Positions 32,712-40,898 of a stretch of 64,000 nucleotides of DNA are shown piece by piece. Source of the stretch: an uncultured Clostridia bacterium (GTDB taxonomy: Bacteria > Bacillota > Clostridia > Oscillospirales > Ruminococcaceae); the NCBI GenBank assembly GCA_947625195.1, contig CANQNK010000001.1, positions 124,001 to 188,000 of the forward strand. The letters are read 5' to 3'. The position numbers were made by a program, and so were the translations under genes. Positions within the stretch are counted from its first letter, which is position 1; each line of letters begins with the position of its first letter. The notes under the pieces were generated by a model. It ran no database searches and was not told the origin of the DNA. It worked only from the letters and a program-made list of their open reading frames with translations.

Positions 32712-34601
32712 TTATCCTCTTACACTTTCGATAAAATCAATCATAGTCTCGATATTATCGGCTCTGTATTCAAGGAAATCCTTTATACATCGGTAGCTTC
32801 CGTAGCCTCCGTTTACAGCATTATCGGCAGTGCCGGATTCGGGATACCTTTCAAAAAATTGGTCGAACAGCGGAGAGTATGTATCATTAAATTTGTCAAG
32901 CGCTTCTGTAGCCGAGGCCTTCTCAAAGTTTTCCTCGGTAAGCTTATTCAGCTTTTGCTCAAACGACTCTCTTGCCGATTTATTTGTCATAAGATACGCA
33001 TAGCAAAGCACTGCCGGATTGTTAGTGCCAAAGTCAAGCAGACCGTCGGGCTTGTAGTTATCCTCTGCAACGGTGTTCGCATAAGCGTCCTCTTCACCGG
33101 AAACTCCTCCGAAATCAAGGTCATACAGGCACATTCTCCATCTGCCGTCGTTGTATTCATTAGAGCTGTTTGTTGTGATTGTCTTCCACATTGACCAGTT
33201 CTTTCCCGGCCAGTCCCATTTGTTATTGAGCCATATCTCTACTGCAAAATAATCAAGAACACTTTCGGTATCCACCAGCTTTTCAAATTCCTTAAGGTCA
33301 TCGTCGTCGGATAAATCCTTGTGGTCTTTGAAGAAGTGATTTAGCTCTGTAAAATAAAAGTCGTCGTTTGTCGCTTCTTTAGGAGCGTCTCCGATATCGA
33401 GCTTGTACCCGGAGGAATACTGCTCGGCGTCACCTTTATACAAAACCACATCGGTGTCCTGAACATCGTATTTATTTGAGAAGTAGTTGTCGGAGTAGTT
33501 TTCCTGCAATACGTAAAGACCAAAGTATTCGCCGTTTAAATATACCACGCAGGGCCTTGCCGCCTGAGTCGCCATATCAAGCTCGGTTACAAGCGACTGC
33601 CAGTATGCGTCGTTGTATTTCGCAAGAAACGCCGTGTTTCCGCCTGCCCGGAGATTTAAGGTTTTAAATTTCTCAACGGTTTTTCCGTTAGAATCCTTAG
33701 CGTCGTCTCCGAAAACAGGGTAGTAAAAATTCTTTATTCCATACTCTTCTCTGGCATAAAGGCGAAGCCCTTTCTGAAGATCAGATCTTGAGTAGTTGCC
33801 CTGAGTTCTGATTCCGCAGTCCTGACTTATTGCAAGCTCCGTATCCTCGCCGTCGGATTCAAAGAAATCGATGTGCACGGGGCGCTCCCACTCTTTGCCC
33901 TTTTGCTTGTAGTTTGCGTCAAGCCCGCGTGAAGTTTCGGTATCCTTTACCTTACCCTCTTCTTCAATATATTTTTCAAGAGCAGCGTCATAAACATCGC
34001 CCTTTACGTAAATTCCCGTTTCGGGCGAAAAGAAGTCTTCAAAATTCGCGCTGATTGAAATTACAGCCAGATCCTGTCCGCTGGCCTCGCAGCTTTCTTT
34101 GATACCCTTGATATGCTCGGACATATCGTTTATAAAGTATGTAGCGGTGGCCGCTTTTGAAAAGCTGCCGCTTTTGTCCTTTACACTTGCCCTGATAACG
34201 GTGCATTTGTCAACCGCAGAATCATCGGGAGCTTCCATTGAGTTTGTAAAACTCTCTCTGCCCTTTTCGGGGCTGTCGTGTGCGGCGTCGAAGAGCGCCG
34301 GCTCAACAGCGGCAACAACGTTTTTATCGTTCTTTCTGTCGGTGATTTCAATAGCGCCGCTGTATTCTTTGGCGGTGCCGCTCACTGAGGGATCGCTTCC
34401 GTCAGTGGTATAATAAATAGTTCCGGCTGTATCGCTCTCAAGCTCTAGGGAGAACTCGTCTGAATAAACGCCGCTTTCTTTTGAAAAGCTTACCGCCAGG
34501 TCAGTTTCAATACTTCTTGTGGACTTACATCCGGAAAATGCAGTAAATGCAAGACATAACGCCAGAGCTGCAAACGCAGCTTTTTTTAGTATAGCTTTCA
34601 T
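32712..34601 (-). CDS. CotH kinase family lipoprotein
   Basis: 629 residues. The signal peptide ends with the lipobox FSGC (Cys24). Residues about 40-165 resemble a chitobiase/beta-hexosaminidase C-terminal (immunoglobulin-like) domain, GTIYYTTDGSDPS. The CotH domain (about 185-600) shows IRTQGNYSRSDLQKGLRLY, LRAGGNTAFLAKYNDAYWQ, VYLNGEYFGLYVLQENY and the catalytic-type MCLYDLDFGG. CotH proteins are atypical protein kinases, known from spore coats and found as surface proteins in cellulosome-forming anaerobes. Here it is membrane-tethered and outside the cell. It is a single gene, convergent with mpg. Confidence 0.9.
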   Translation of the reverse strand: MKAILKKAAFAALALCLAFTAFSGCKSTRSIETDLAVSFSKESGVYSDEFSLELESDTAGTIYYTTDGSDPSVSGTAKEYSGAIEITDRKNDKNVVAAVEPALFDAAHDSPEKGRESFTNSMEAPDDSAVDKCTVIRASVKDKSGSFSKAATATYFINDMSEHIKGIKESCEASGQDLAVISISANFEDFFSPETGIYVKGDVYDAALEKYIEEEGKVKDTETSRGLDANYKQKGKEWERPVHIDFFESDGEDTELAISQDCGIRTQGNYSRSDLQKGLRLYAREEYGIKNFYYPVFGDDAKDSNGKTVEKFKTLNLRAGGNTAFLAKYNDAYWQSLVTELDMATQAARPCVVYLNGEYFGLYVLQENYSDNYFSNKYDVQDTDVVLYKGDAEQYSSGYKLDIGDAPKEATNDDFYFTELNHFFKDHKDLSDDDDLKEFEKLVDTESVLDYFAVEIWLNNKWDWPGKNWSMWKTITTNSSNEYNDGRWRMCLYDLDFGGVSGEEDAYANTVAEDNYKPDGLLDFGTNNPAVLCYAYLMTNKSARESFEQKLNKLTEENFEKASATEALDKFNDTYSPLFDQFFERYPESGTADNAVNGGYGSYRCIKDFLEYRADNIETMIDFIESVRG

Positions 34602-34695
34602 ATTTCCTCCCGAAAAGTATTATAATGTGGACAAATTATATAATTCTGATAACTCAAAGTCAATAACTTTTACCTTGCCGCCTGGCTCATTGACG

Positions 34696-35646
34696 TTAAT
34701 CAGGCAGAACGGCAGGAGGCTGCGTTTCTGGCAGCTTCGGTGTGACTATCGTTATCGCCTGCATATGGTTTTTGATTTCAACCTCCTTGTACTCTCCGCC
34801 GTTCTCTCCGTCAACCGTCCACGGAATTTCCTTTTCGCAGGTGATCTTTATTCTGCTGGCTTTGAATGTGGCAAAGTATTTGTCCTTGAGTTCTGAAAAC
34901 TTCAGCATATTTGAGCTTACGAAGTTATTCAGCATATTCGTGAATTTTAATATGTTAGCGGGCTGACGTACAAGCATTACTTCAAACATTCCGTCATCAT
35001 ACACAACCGAGTTTTTATCAAGCTTTACTATTCCTCCCACCGAGACTGAGTTTGTAATCATTCCCAGGATAAATTTGCCATCGCAGACGGCGCCGTCGTC
35101 ATATTCAAACCGCATCTGATACCCCTCGATTTTTTTAAGGCTTCTTAGCGCTTCGATAACATACGCCATATGGCCGAGCTTGTTTTTAAGCGCTTGGTCG
35201 GTTTGATATGTGACCTGAGTGAATGCACCGAATGCCGCAACATAGCAAAAATAATTAGCCCCTAGCGTTCCTATATCGCATTTAAAGGGAATTCCCTCTA
35301 TTGCGTTTTCTGCCGCAAGAACAAAGTTTTTCGGGATATCAAGAGAGTTTGCAAAATCGTTTGTCGAACCTGCCGGTATATAGCCCAGCGTCGGGCGGCT
35401 GTCAGGCTCAAACTGCATAAGCGCGGATATCGTTTCAGAGAGCGTTCCGTCTCCTCCGGAGCAGACTATCATATCGTACTCCCTTCCGTAGCCTATGATT
35501 TTCTCATAGCCGTCTCCCTTTGCCTGAGTGGGATAGGCAGTGGTAAGATAGCCGTGACTTGTGAACGTATCTATTACCTCGCAGATGTTTTTCCTGAGCA
35601 GCCCTTTACCTGCATTAGGATTAAAAACGAACAATAGCCTTTTCAT
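34696..35646 (-). CDS. Diacylglycerol kinase family lipid kinase
   Basis: 316 residues of the DgkB/YegS-like family. VFNPNAGKG at the start, nucleotide-binding VCSGGDGTLSETISAL and GYIPAGSTNDFANSL are the family signature; VMLVRQPANILKF and KEIPWTVDGENGGE are in the C-terminal beta-sandwich. It phosphorylates diacylglycerol or a related lipid at the membrane. The following isomerase gene upstream on the minus strand ends 11 bases before it, so the two are probably co-transcribed without an obvious functional link. Confidence 0.93.
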   Translation of the reverse strand: MKRLLFVFNPNAGKGLLRKNICEVIDTFTSHGYLTTAYPTQAKGDGYEKIIGYGREYDMIVCSGGDGTLSETISALMQFEPDSRPTLGYIPAGSTNDFANSLDIPKNFVLAAENAIEGIPFKCDIGTLGANYFCYVAAFGAFTQVTYQTDQALKNKLGHMAYVIEALRSLKKIEGYQMRFEYDDGAVCDGKFILGMITNSVSVGGIVKLDKNSVVYDDGMFEVMLVRQPANILKFTNMLNNFVSSNMLKFSELKDKYFATFKASRIKITCEKEIPWTVDGENGGEYKEVEIKNHMQAITIVTPKLPETQPPAVLPD

Positions 35647-35657
35647 AATACTTCCCC

Positions 35658-36422
35658 CTATGTGTTATAAGCCGATACCGTTTCAAACGGAATTTCTCCG
35701 CCGAACAGATCAAGCGCAGAGCCTATTGTAAAATCCACTTTGTTTTTTCCCTGTTTCTTTACGAGTTCAATATCCTCAATAGATGATATGCCGCCGGCGT
35801 ATGTAGACAATACCGGCGAAGAGGAGAGAATATCTACTAATTTTGTGTCTATTCCGCTTTTCTTGCCCTCTATATCGACCGCGTGTACCAAAAGCTCGCA
35901 GCAGAAGTCCTTTAAGATGTTGATTGTGTCCTTGTCAAACACAACGTCTGTGAATTTCTGCCAGCGGTCTGTAACGATATAGTATTTTCCGTCCCTTTTG
36001 CGGCAGGAAAGATCAAGAACTATTTTTTCTTTCCCGACGGCGCCTGTCAGCTTATCAAGGTTGTTAAAATTGATTCTGCCGTCTTTAAACACAAAGCTTG
36101 TAACTATTACGTGAGATGCCCCAAGAGACAAAAACTCCGGTGCGTTTTTATCGTTTATCCCGCCGCCTATCTGAAGTCCGCCCGGAAAAGCGGACAGTGC
36201 CCTTGCAGCTTCTTTTTTATCAGCCTCATACTCGGCGGAGTCTGCGGGGTTCAAAAGAATAATGTGTCCGCCGAAAAGATTTTTTTCTTTGTAAAGGTCG
36301 GCGTAATGAGCGGCGCCTTTTTCGCTTTTATAATTTTCCGCGGCATTGCTGCCGTTTAACGTAGAGCCTATTATCTGCTTTACGCACCCGTTGTGTATAT
36401 CAATGCAGGGACGAAATCTCAT
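35658..36422 (-). CDS. hisA: Phosphoribosylformimino-AICAR ribotide isomerase, eukaryotic type
   Basis: 254 residues of a (beta/alpha)8 histidine-pathway isomerase. The N-terminus FRPCIDIHNGCVKQIIGSTL matches the HIS6 form of fungi and plants rather than the usual bacterial HisA (which begins with a PAIDL-type strand). GGLQIGGGINDKNA and LSTYAGGISSIEDIE are the two phosphate-binding loops; the catalytic Asp residues would be in CIDIHNG and the VDIEGKKSG region. It isomerises ProFAR to PRFAR in histidine synthesis. No other his genes lie nearby; it sits alone between lipid kinase and TmcAL genes. Confidence 0.88.
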   Translation of the reverse strand: MRFRPCIDIHNGCVKQIIGSTLNGSNAAENYKSEKGAAHYADLYKEKNLFGGHIILLNPADSAEYEADKKEAARALSAFPGGLQIGGGINDKNAPEFLSLGASHVIVTSFVFKDGRINFNNLDKLTGAVGKEKIVLDLSCRKRDGKYYIVTDRWQKFTDVVFDKDTINILKDFCCELLVHAVDIEGKKSGIDTKLVDILSSSPVLSTYAGGISSIEDIELVKKQGKNKVDFTIGSALDLFGGEIPFETVSAYNT

Positions 36423-36482
36423 CGTTGTACGCCTTCTTTCTGTGAAATGTTAGTTATAAGTCAATGGAATCGAAAATAAGCT

Positions 36483-37601
36483 TTACAAAGTGACAAACGG
36501 CTTTGAATATTCGCTTTGCCCCGAGGGGTAATCTGTTGACATATCAAAAAGCCTGTGCGAAGCCTCTGAAAGCTCACATAGACGGGGATGAGTTTTTGAG
36601 AGCTCCTTTAATGACGGAGACATTTCACACCTTGCTGCCGACATGATCTCTTTTCCCCTTTCGTTTGCGGCAAGAGGTCTTATATACGGCGGCAAAGAAA
36701 TATCATTTTGCGTTATGCCAAGGTAAGCATTTAATACGCACCTTTTAATTCTGGCCATGGTATACGCTTTGGTCTTTATGCCGCTTATAAGATCATGGTA
36801 ACTTTTTGCAGTGTGAAGGGCATTGCAAATTCTGTGCGCAAGATCCTCGTTTATGTCGTGATAATTTAAAAGCTTTTTTACGTCCTTTCCATAAAGTGAA
36901 AGGAGGATAGCCCGATCTATGTTTTTTATGCTGGAAACCGCAAAGCCGTCTGCTTTGTACGGAAGAAACCTGTAAACTTCCTTGCTGCCGTTTGCAATGC
37001 CTTCTCTTATAAATAACGCCGAGGCGTAATTTCCTTCATTTCCGCCGTCGTGCGGAAAGGTTCTTAATACGGGGAAAAACGGCACATCACCAAGGGCGTT
37101 TATATATTCTACCGCAAGAGTGGAATTCGGGCTTTTAAAGACTTTGGCCGACTCGCTGTCAAGCAGTTTTTCTGCAGCTTTTGACACGGCGCCGGGATAG
37201 CTTTCGCCCGACCTTAAAAGCTGTTTTACCTCATTGCTGTTCTTAAGCTCTTTTACTGCGCCGGCGGCTTTAAAAAGAGCGTTCTTATCCTCGGTTTCAC
37301 TTCCAAAAAAAAGAGCGTCAATACCGATTTGCTTTAAGATCCAAACTGCTTTTTTTGCATATATCTCTGCGCATGACATCGAAAACGGCACGGGCAGTTC
37401 AATAACGAGGTCAGCGCCGCAGCTTGCAGCGCATGCGGCTCTTACATGCCTGTCAAAAACGGCTATATCTCCTCGCTGAGTTATATCGCTTGACAGGCAG
37501 ACAATAATGTGGGAGTATCCGTTTTCCCGCACCTTTCTCAATAGATATTCGTGCCCTGTGTGAAAGGGATTGAATTCCGCAACTATTCCCGCCGTTTTCA
37601 C
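36483..37601 (-). CDS. tmcAL: tRNA(Met) cytidine acetate ligase
   Basis: 372 residues, formerly the YlbM group. A nucleotidyltransferase-like N-terminus has GIVAEFNPFHTGHEYLL (HxGH motif), CLSSDITQRGDIAVFDRHVR and DLVIELPVPFSMSCAE, then FFGSETED and SPNSTLAVEYINAL. The enzyme acetylates C34 of elongator tRNA-Met using acetate and ATP. The acetate kinase gene is divergent on the other side of the same intergenic region, although a metabolic connection is not implied. The length is slightly below the usual 390-420 residues. Confidence 0.92.
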   Translation of the reverse strand: MKTAGIVAEFNPFHTGHEYLLRKVRENGYSHIIVCLSSDITQRGDIAVFDRHVRAACAASCGADLVIELPVPFSMSCAEIYAKKAVWILKQIGIDALFFGSETEDKNALFKAAGAVKELKNSNEVKQLLRSGESYPGAVSKAAEKLLDSESAKVFKSPNSTLAVEYINALGDVPFFPVLRTFPHDGGNEGNYASALFIREGIANGSKEVYRFLPYKADGFAVSSIKNIDRAILLSLYGKDVKKLLNYHDINEDLAHRICNALHTAKSYHDLISGIKTKAYTMARIKRCVLNAYLGITQNDISLPPYIRPLAANERGKEIMSAARCEMSPSLKELSKTHPRLCELSEASHRLFDMSTDYPSGQSEYSKPFVTL

Positions 37602-37746
37602 AGTTTTTCCTTTCTTTAATAAACTGATTGTATAAAAATTCCTTCAAACCTAAATTTTTTATTAAATCCACTTGAAATTTTTCCGTTATTGTTATAATAT
37701 AAAAATATACTTAAAAAGTCAAGAGAAACTGAAAAGGAGTATTAAA

Positions 37747-38943
37747 ATGAAGATTTTGGTTGTAAATGCAGGAAGCTCTTCCTTAAAGTATCAGCTTCTC
37801 AATATGGAGGACGAGAGCGTTATCGCAAAGGGCAACTGCGACAGAATAGGAATCGACGGCCACATTTCTCACAAGACCTTCGATGGCAGGGAGTATTCGG
37901 CGGACTGCGATTTTCCTACCCACACAGAGGCATTTGAAAAGCTTGTTGAGGTTTTGACTACCGGAGATGCTGCGGTGATCTCTTCAATGTCTGACATATC
38001 CGCTGTAGGACACAGAATAGTTCAGGGCGCTGAGGTTTTTGACAAACCGTGCCTTGTCACCGATGAAATAATCGATAAGATAGACGAGCTGAGAGACTTA
38101 GCTCCGGTACACAACCACGCTCACGCTCTTGCACTTAGAGCCTGCACCAAGGTTATTCCTGCTTCCACTCCTCAGGTGGTAGTATTCGATACCGCTTTTC
38201 ATCAGACAATGCCGAAAAAGGCATTTATGTACGGCCTGCCTTATGAGGACTATGAGCAGTATGCCGTAAGAAAGTACGGATTTCACGGAACAAGCCACAG
38301 GTTTGTTACCGCTAAATACGCAAAGGAAACGGGCAAAAGCCTTGATGGAATGAAGATAGTTACCTGTCACTTGGGAAACGGCTCCTCCATAACGGCGGTA
38401 AAGGATGGCAAGAGCGTAGACACCTCAATGGGATTCACTCCGCTGGACGGGCTTTTGATGGGAACGAGAACGGGTGCAATCGATCCTTCCGCGGTAACCT
38501 TTGTTGCGCAGAAACACGGCTTCTCAGCAAGCGAGATGAGCGATTATATGAATAAAAAGTCCGGATTTTTGGGCGTTTCGGGAATATCGAGTGATAACAG
38601 AGACGTTTCTGCGGCTGCTGATGAGGGAAATGAAAGAGCGCTTTTGGCAAAGGAGATGCTGGTTTACGACATTAAAAAGTATATAGGTTCTTATGCGGCT
38701 GTAATGAACGGCCTTGACGTTATAATATTTACGGGAGGCATAGGAGAAAATGCTCCGGACGTAAGAGAAGATGTCTGTGCGGATATGGAATACTTCGGTA
38801 TTAAAATAGACTCAGGCGCAAACAACTGCAAGGGCAAGCTTGTAAAAATATCCGCACCCGATTCAAAAACAGAGGTCTGGGTTATTCCGACAAACGAGGA
38901 ACTTCTCATCGCAAGGGATACGCTTGAGCTTATTTCAAAGTAA
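37747..38943 (+). CDS. ackA: Acetate kinase
   Basis: 398 residues. The ASKHA-fold enzyme interconverts acetyl phosphate + ADP and acetate + ATP, the energy-yielding last step of acetate fermentation. Motifs: LVVNAGSSSLKYQL at the N-terminus, VVFDTAFHQTMP, YGFHGTSH, CHLGNGSS, GLLMGTRTGAIDP and FTGGIGENAP. ATG 37747 lies 7 bases after AAGGAG; upstream in-frame codons precede any SD. A promoter-like TTGAAA/TATAAT pair (37672-37698, 15-base spacer) is upstream. No pta gene adjoins it in the window. Confidence 0.96.
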   Translation: MKILVVNAGSSSLKYQLLNMEDESVIAKGNCDRIGIDGHISHKTFDGREYSADCDFPTHTEAFEKLVEVLTTGDAAVISSMSDISAVGHRIVQGAEVFDKPCLVTDEIIDKIDELRDLAPVHNHAHALALRACTKVIPASTPQVVVFDTAFHQTMPKKAFMYGLPYEDYEQYAVRKYGFHGTSHRFVTAKYAKETGKSLDGMKIVTCHLGNGSSITAVKDGKSVDTSMGFTPLDGLLMGTRTGAIDPSAVTFVAQKHGFSASEMSDYMNKKSGFLGVSGISSDNRDVSAAADEGNERALLAKEMLVYDIKKYIGSYAAVMNGLDVIIFTGGIGENAPDVREDVCADMEYFGIKIDSGANNCKGKLVKISAPDSKTEVWVIPTNEELLIARDTLELISK

Positions 38944-38981
38944 TTTGCTTTAATAGGTTAGGTTTTATAAGACAGTTAGGG

Positions 38982-39022
38982 GACATAGAGGTCATAATGT
39001 GAAAGCCTCTGTGTCTTTTTTC
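38982..39022 (+). terminator. ackA terminator
   Basis: GACATAGAGG and CCTCTGTGTC pair (one mismatch) around a 14-base loop, followed by TTTTTT. Confidence 0.85.
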
Positions 39023-39041
39023 GTTTGGCGACGCATTTTGC

Positions 39042-39070
39042 TTGCAAAATCAACTTGATTGTGGTACAAT
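39042..39070 (+). promoter_or_regulatory. Promoter of the gatC-gatA-gatB/aspS operon
   Basis: TTGCAA (39042-39047), a 17-base spacer and TACAAT (39065-39070), 58 bases upstream of gatC. Confidence 0.7.
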
Positions 39071-39127
39071 ATATATTTAGTATTGGGAAATATACCCTTT
39101 GAGACTTAAGGAAAGGTGAAATAAAAT

Positions 39128-39406
39128 ATGGATCTTGAAATGGTAAAGTATTTAGCGGAGCTTGGAAAGCTTGAGTTCACTGATGAGGAGCTTAAAAAAG
39201 CAAGCGAGGATATGACAAGCATAATCGAGCTTATGGACACGGTGAAGGAAATCGATGTAACCTACGATCCGATCCTTGATAATAAAAACGTTTACCTGAA
39301 CGACCTGCGCACCGACGAAAAGGCTGAGAGCCTCGAGACCTCAAAGATTTTGCAGAATGCCCAAAATCAGCAGAACTGCTTTGTGGTTCCGAAGGTCGTA
39401 GAATAG
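39128..39406 (+). CDS. gatC: Asp-tRNA(Asn)/Glu-tRNA(Gln) amidotransferase subunit C
   Basis: 92 residues. The short helical subunit that braces GatA and GatB: VKYLAELGKLEFTDEELKKA, MDTVKEIDVTYDPI, NDLRTDEKAESLETSKIL and the closing FVVPKVVE are all family features. GAAAGGTG lies about 10 bases upstream of the ATG. It is the first gene of the gatC-gatA-gatB/aspS operon, whose members are separated by only 14 and 26 bases. Confidence 0.95.
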   Translation: MDLEMVKYLAELGKLEFTDEELKKASEDMTSIIELMDTVKEIDVTYDPILDNKNVYLNDLRTDEKAESLETSKILQNAQNQQNCFVVPKVVE

Positions 39407-39420
39407 GAGGGTGAAGGCGT

Positions 39421-40872
39421 ATGGAGATAAAAGGCTTAAAGCTCAGAGAATTAAGCGAGGCGCTTAATAAAAAGCGGGTGTCTGTAAAAGAAGTAACAGA
39501 GCAGTATCTCAAAAGGATAAAGGAGCTTGACGAAGACCTTGAGTGCTATATCACAGTAACGGAGGAAAAGGCGCTTGAGCAGGCTGATGCGGCTCAGAAA
39601 AAAATCGACAGCGGCAACTCTTCCGTGCTCACCGGAATTCCTATGGCTATCAAGGACAATATTTGTACGGAGGGCGTGCTCACTACATGCTCTTCTAAGA
39701 TGCTTGAGGATTTTGTTCCCCCGTATAACGCAACGGTTATGGAGAAGCTTGAAAATGAGGGAATAGTTATGCTCGGAAAGGTGTCTCTTGACGAGTTTGC
39801 CATGGGCGGCTCAACTCAGACCTCCGCATTTAAAAAGACCAAAAATCCCTACGACAAAAGTCGTGTTCCGGGTGGATCTTCCGGCGGTTCGGCAAGTGCG
39901 GTTGCAGCAGATTTGTGCCTTGCGGCGCTGGGCTCTGATACTGGAGGATCAATAAGACAGCCTTCAAGCTTTTGCGGAGTGACGGGATTAAAGCCCACAT
40001 ATTCTAGAGTTTCAAGGTACGGTCTTGTAGCCTTTGCTTCGTCGCTTGACCAAATAGGACCTATTGCAAGAGACAGCTATGACTGCGCATTGATATTAAA
40101 CCACATCTGCGGATTTGATCCTCATGACGGCACCAGCTCAAAGAAAGAGGTTTTGGACTTCACCGCTAAGATCGGCAAAGATATAAAGGGTATGAAAATC
40201 GCGCTGCCTAAGGAGTTTTATGCCGAGGGCATCGATGACGAGGTGAGAAACAGCGTTTTAAAAGCCACTGAGGTTTTTAAAAGTATGGGCGCAGAGCTTG
40301 TAGAGTGCTCTATGCCGTCGCTTAAATATGCGACAGCGGCATATTACCTCATATCTTCCGCTGAGGCTTGCTCTAATCTTTCAAGGTACGACGGCATAAA
40401 GTACGGACATAGATCAAATATAGGCTCAAGCTATGAGGAGCTTATCAAAAACTCGCGGCGAGAGGGCTTCGGAGATGAGGTAAAGAGAAGAATACTTTTA
40501 GGAAACTATGCTCTTTCAAGCGGATATTACGACGCTTATTACGGAAAGGCCATGGCGCTGAAGCAGCTTATCAGGAAAGAGTATAACGATATTTTTTCAA
40601 AGTGCGACGCGGTTATTACCCCGACCGCTCCGACGACGGCATACAGATGCAATGAAAACATAAGCGATCCCGTAAAAATGTATCAGGCTGATATATGTAC
40701 TGTTACGGTAAATATAGCAGGACTGCCGGCGGTTTCAACACCGTGCGGATATGATAACAAGGGGCTGCCGATAGGTATGTCAGTGATAGGAAAGCCGTTT
40801 GACGAGCAGACGGTCGTGCAGATCGCAGACGTTTTCGAGCAGGGCTTTGAAAGAATATCACCGGTGCTTTAA
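39421..40872 (+). CDS. gatA: Asp-tRNA(Asn)/Glu-tRNA(Gln) amidotransferase subunit A
   Basis: 483 residues, amidase-signature glutaminase subunit. The Ser-cisSer-Lys triad is visible: Lys in GIPMAIKDNIC, Ser residues in RVPGGSSGGSASAVAADL and GSDTGGSIRQPSSFCG. ITPTAPTTAYR and NIAGLPAVSTPCGYD are conserved C-terminal pieces. It releases ammonia from glutamine and channels it to GatB. AGGAGG lies about 10 bases before the ATG. Confidence 0.97.
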   Translation: MEIKGLKLRELSEALNKKRVSVKEVTEQYLKRIKELDEDLECYITVTEEKALEQADAAQKKIDSGNSSVLTGIPMAIKDNICTEGVLTTCSSKMLEDFVPPYNATVMEKLENEGIVMLGKVSLDEFAMGGSTQTSAFKKTKNPYDKSRVPGGSSGGSASAVAADLCLAALGSDTGGSIRQPSSFCGVTGLKPTYSRVSRYGLVAFASSLDQIGPIARDSYDCALILNHICGFDPHDGTSSKKEVLDFTAKIGKDIKGMKIALPKEFYAEGIDDEVRNSVLKATEVFKSMGAELVECSMPSLKYATAAYYLISSAEACSNLSRYDGIKYGHRSNIGSSYEELIKNSRREGFGDEVKRRILLGNYALSSGYYDAYYGKAMALKQLIRKEYNDIFSKCDAVITPTAPTTAYRCNENISDPVKMYQADICTVTVNIAGLPAVSTPCGYDNKGLPIGMSVIGKPFDEQTVVQIADVFEQGFERISPVL

Positions 40873-40898
40873 CTTAATTGTTGAAAGGTTTGAAAGTT

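Noticed and set aside
40878-40898. Upstream TTG-type start for the GatB-AspRS gene
   Set aside because: It would overlap the SD and add residues without similarity to GatB; ATG 40899 begins the conserved GatB N-terminus.
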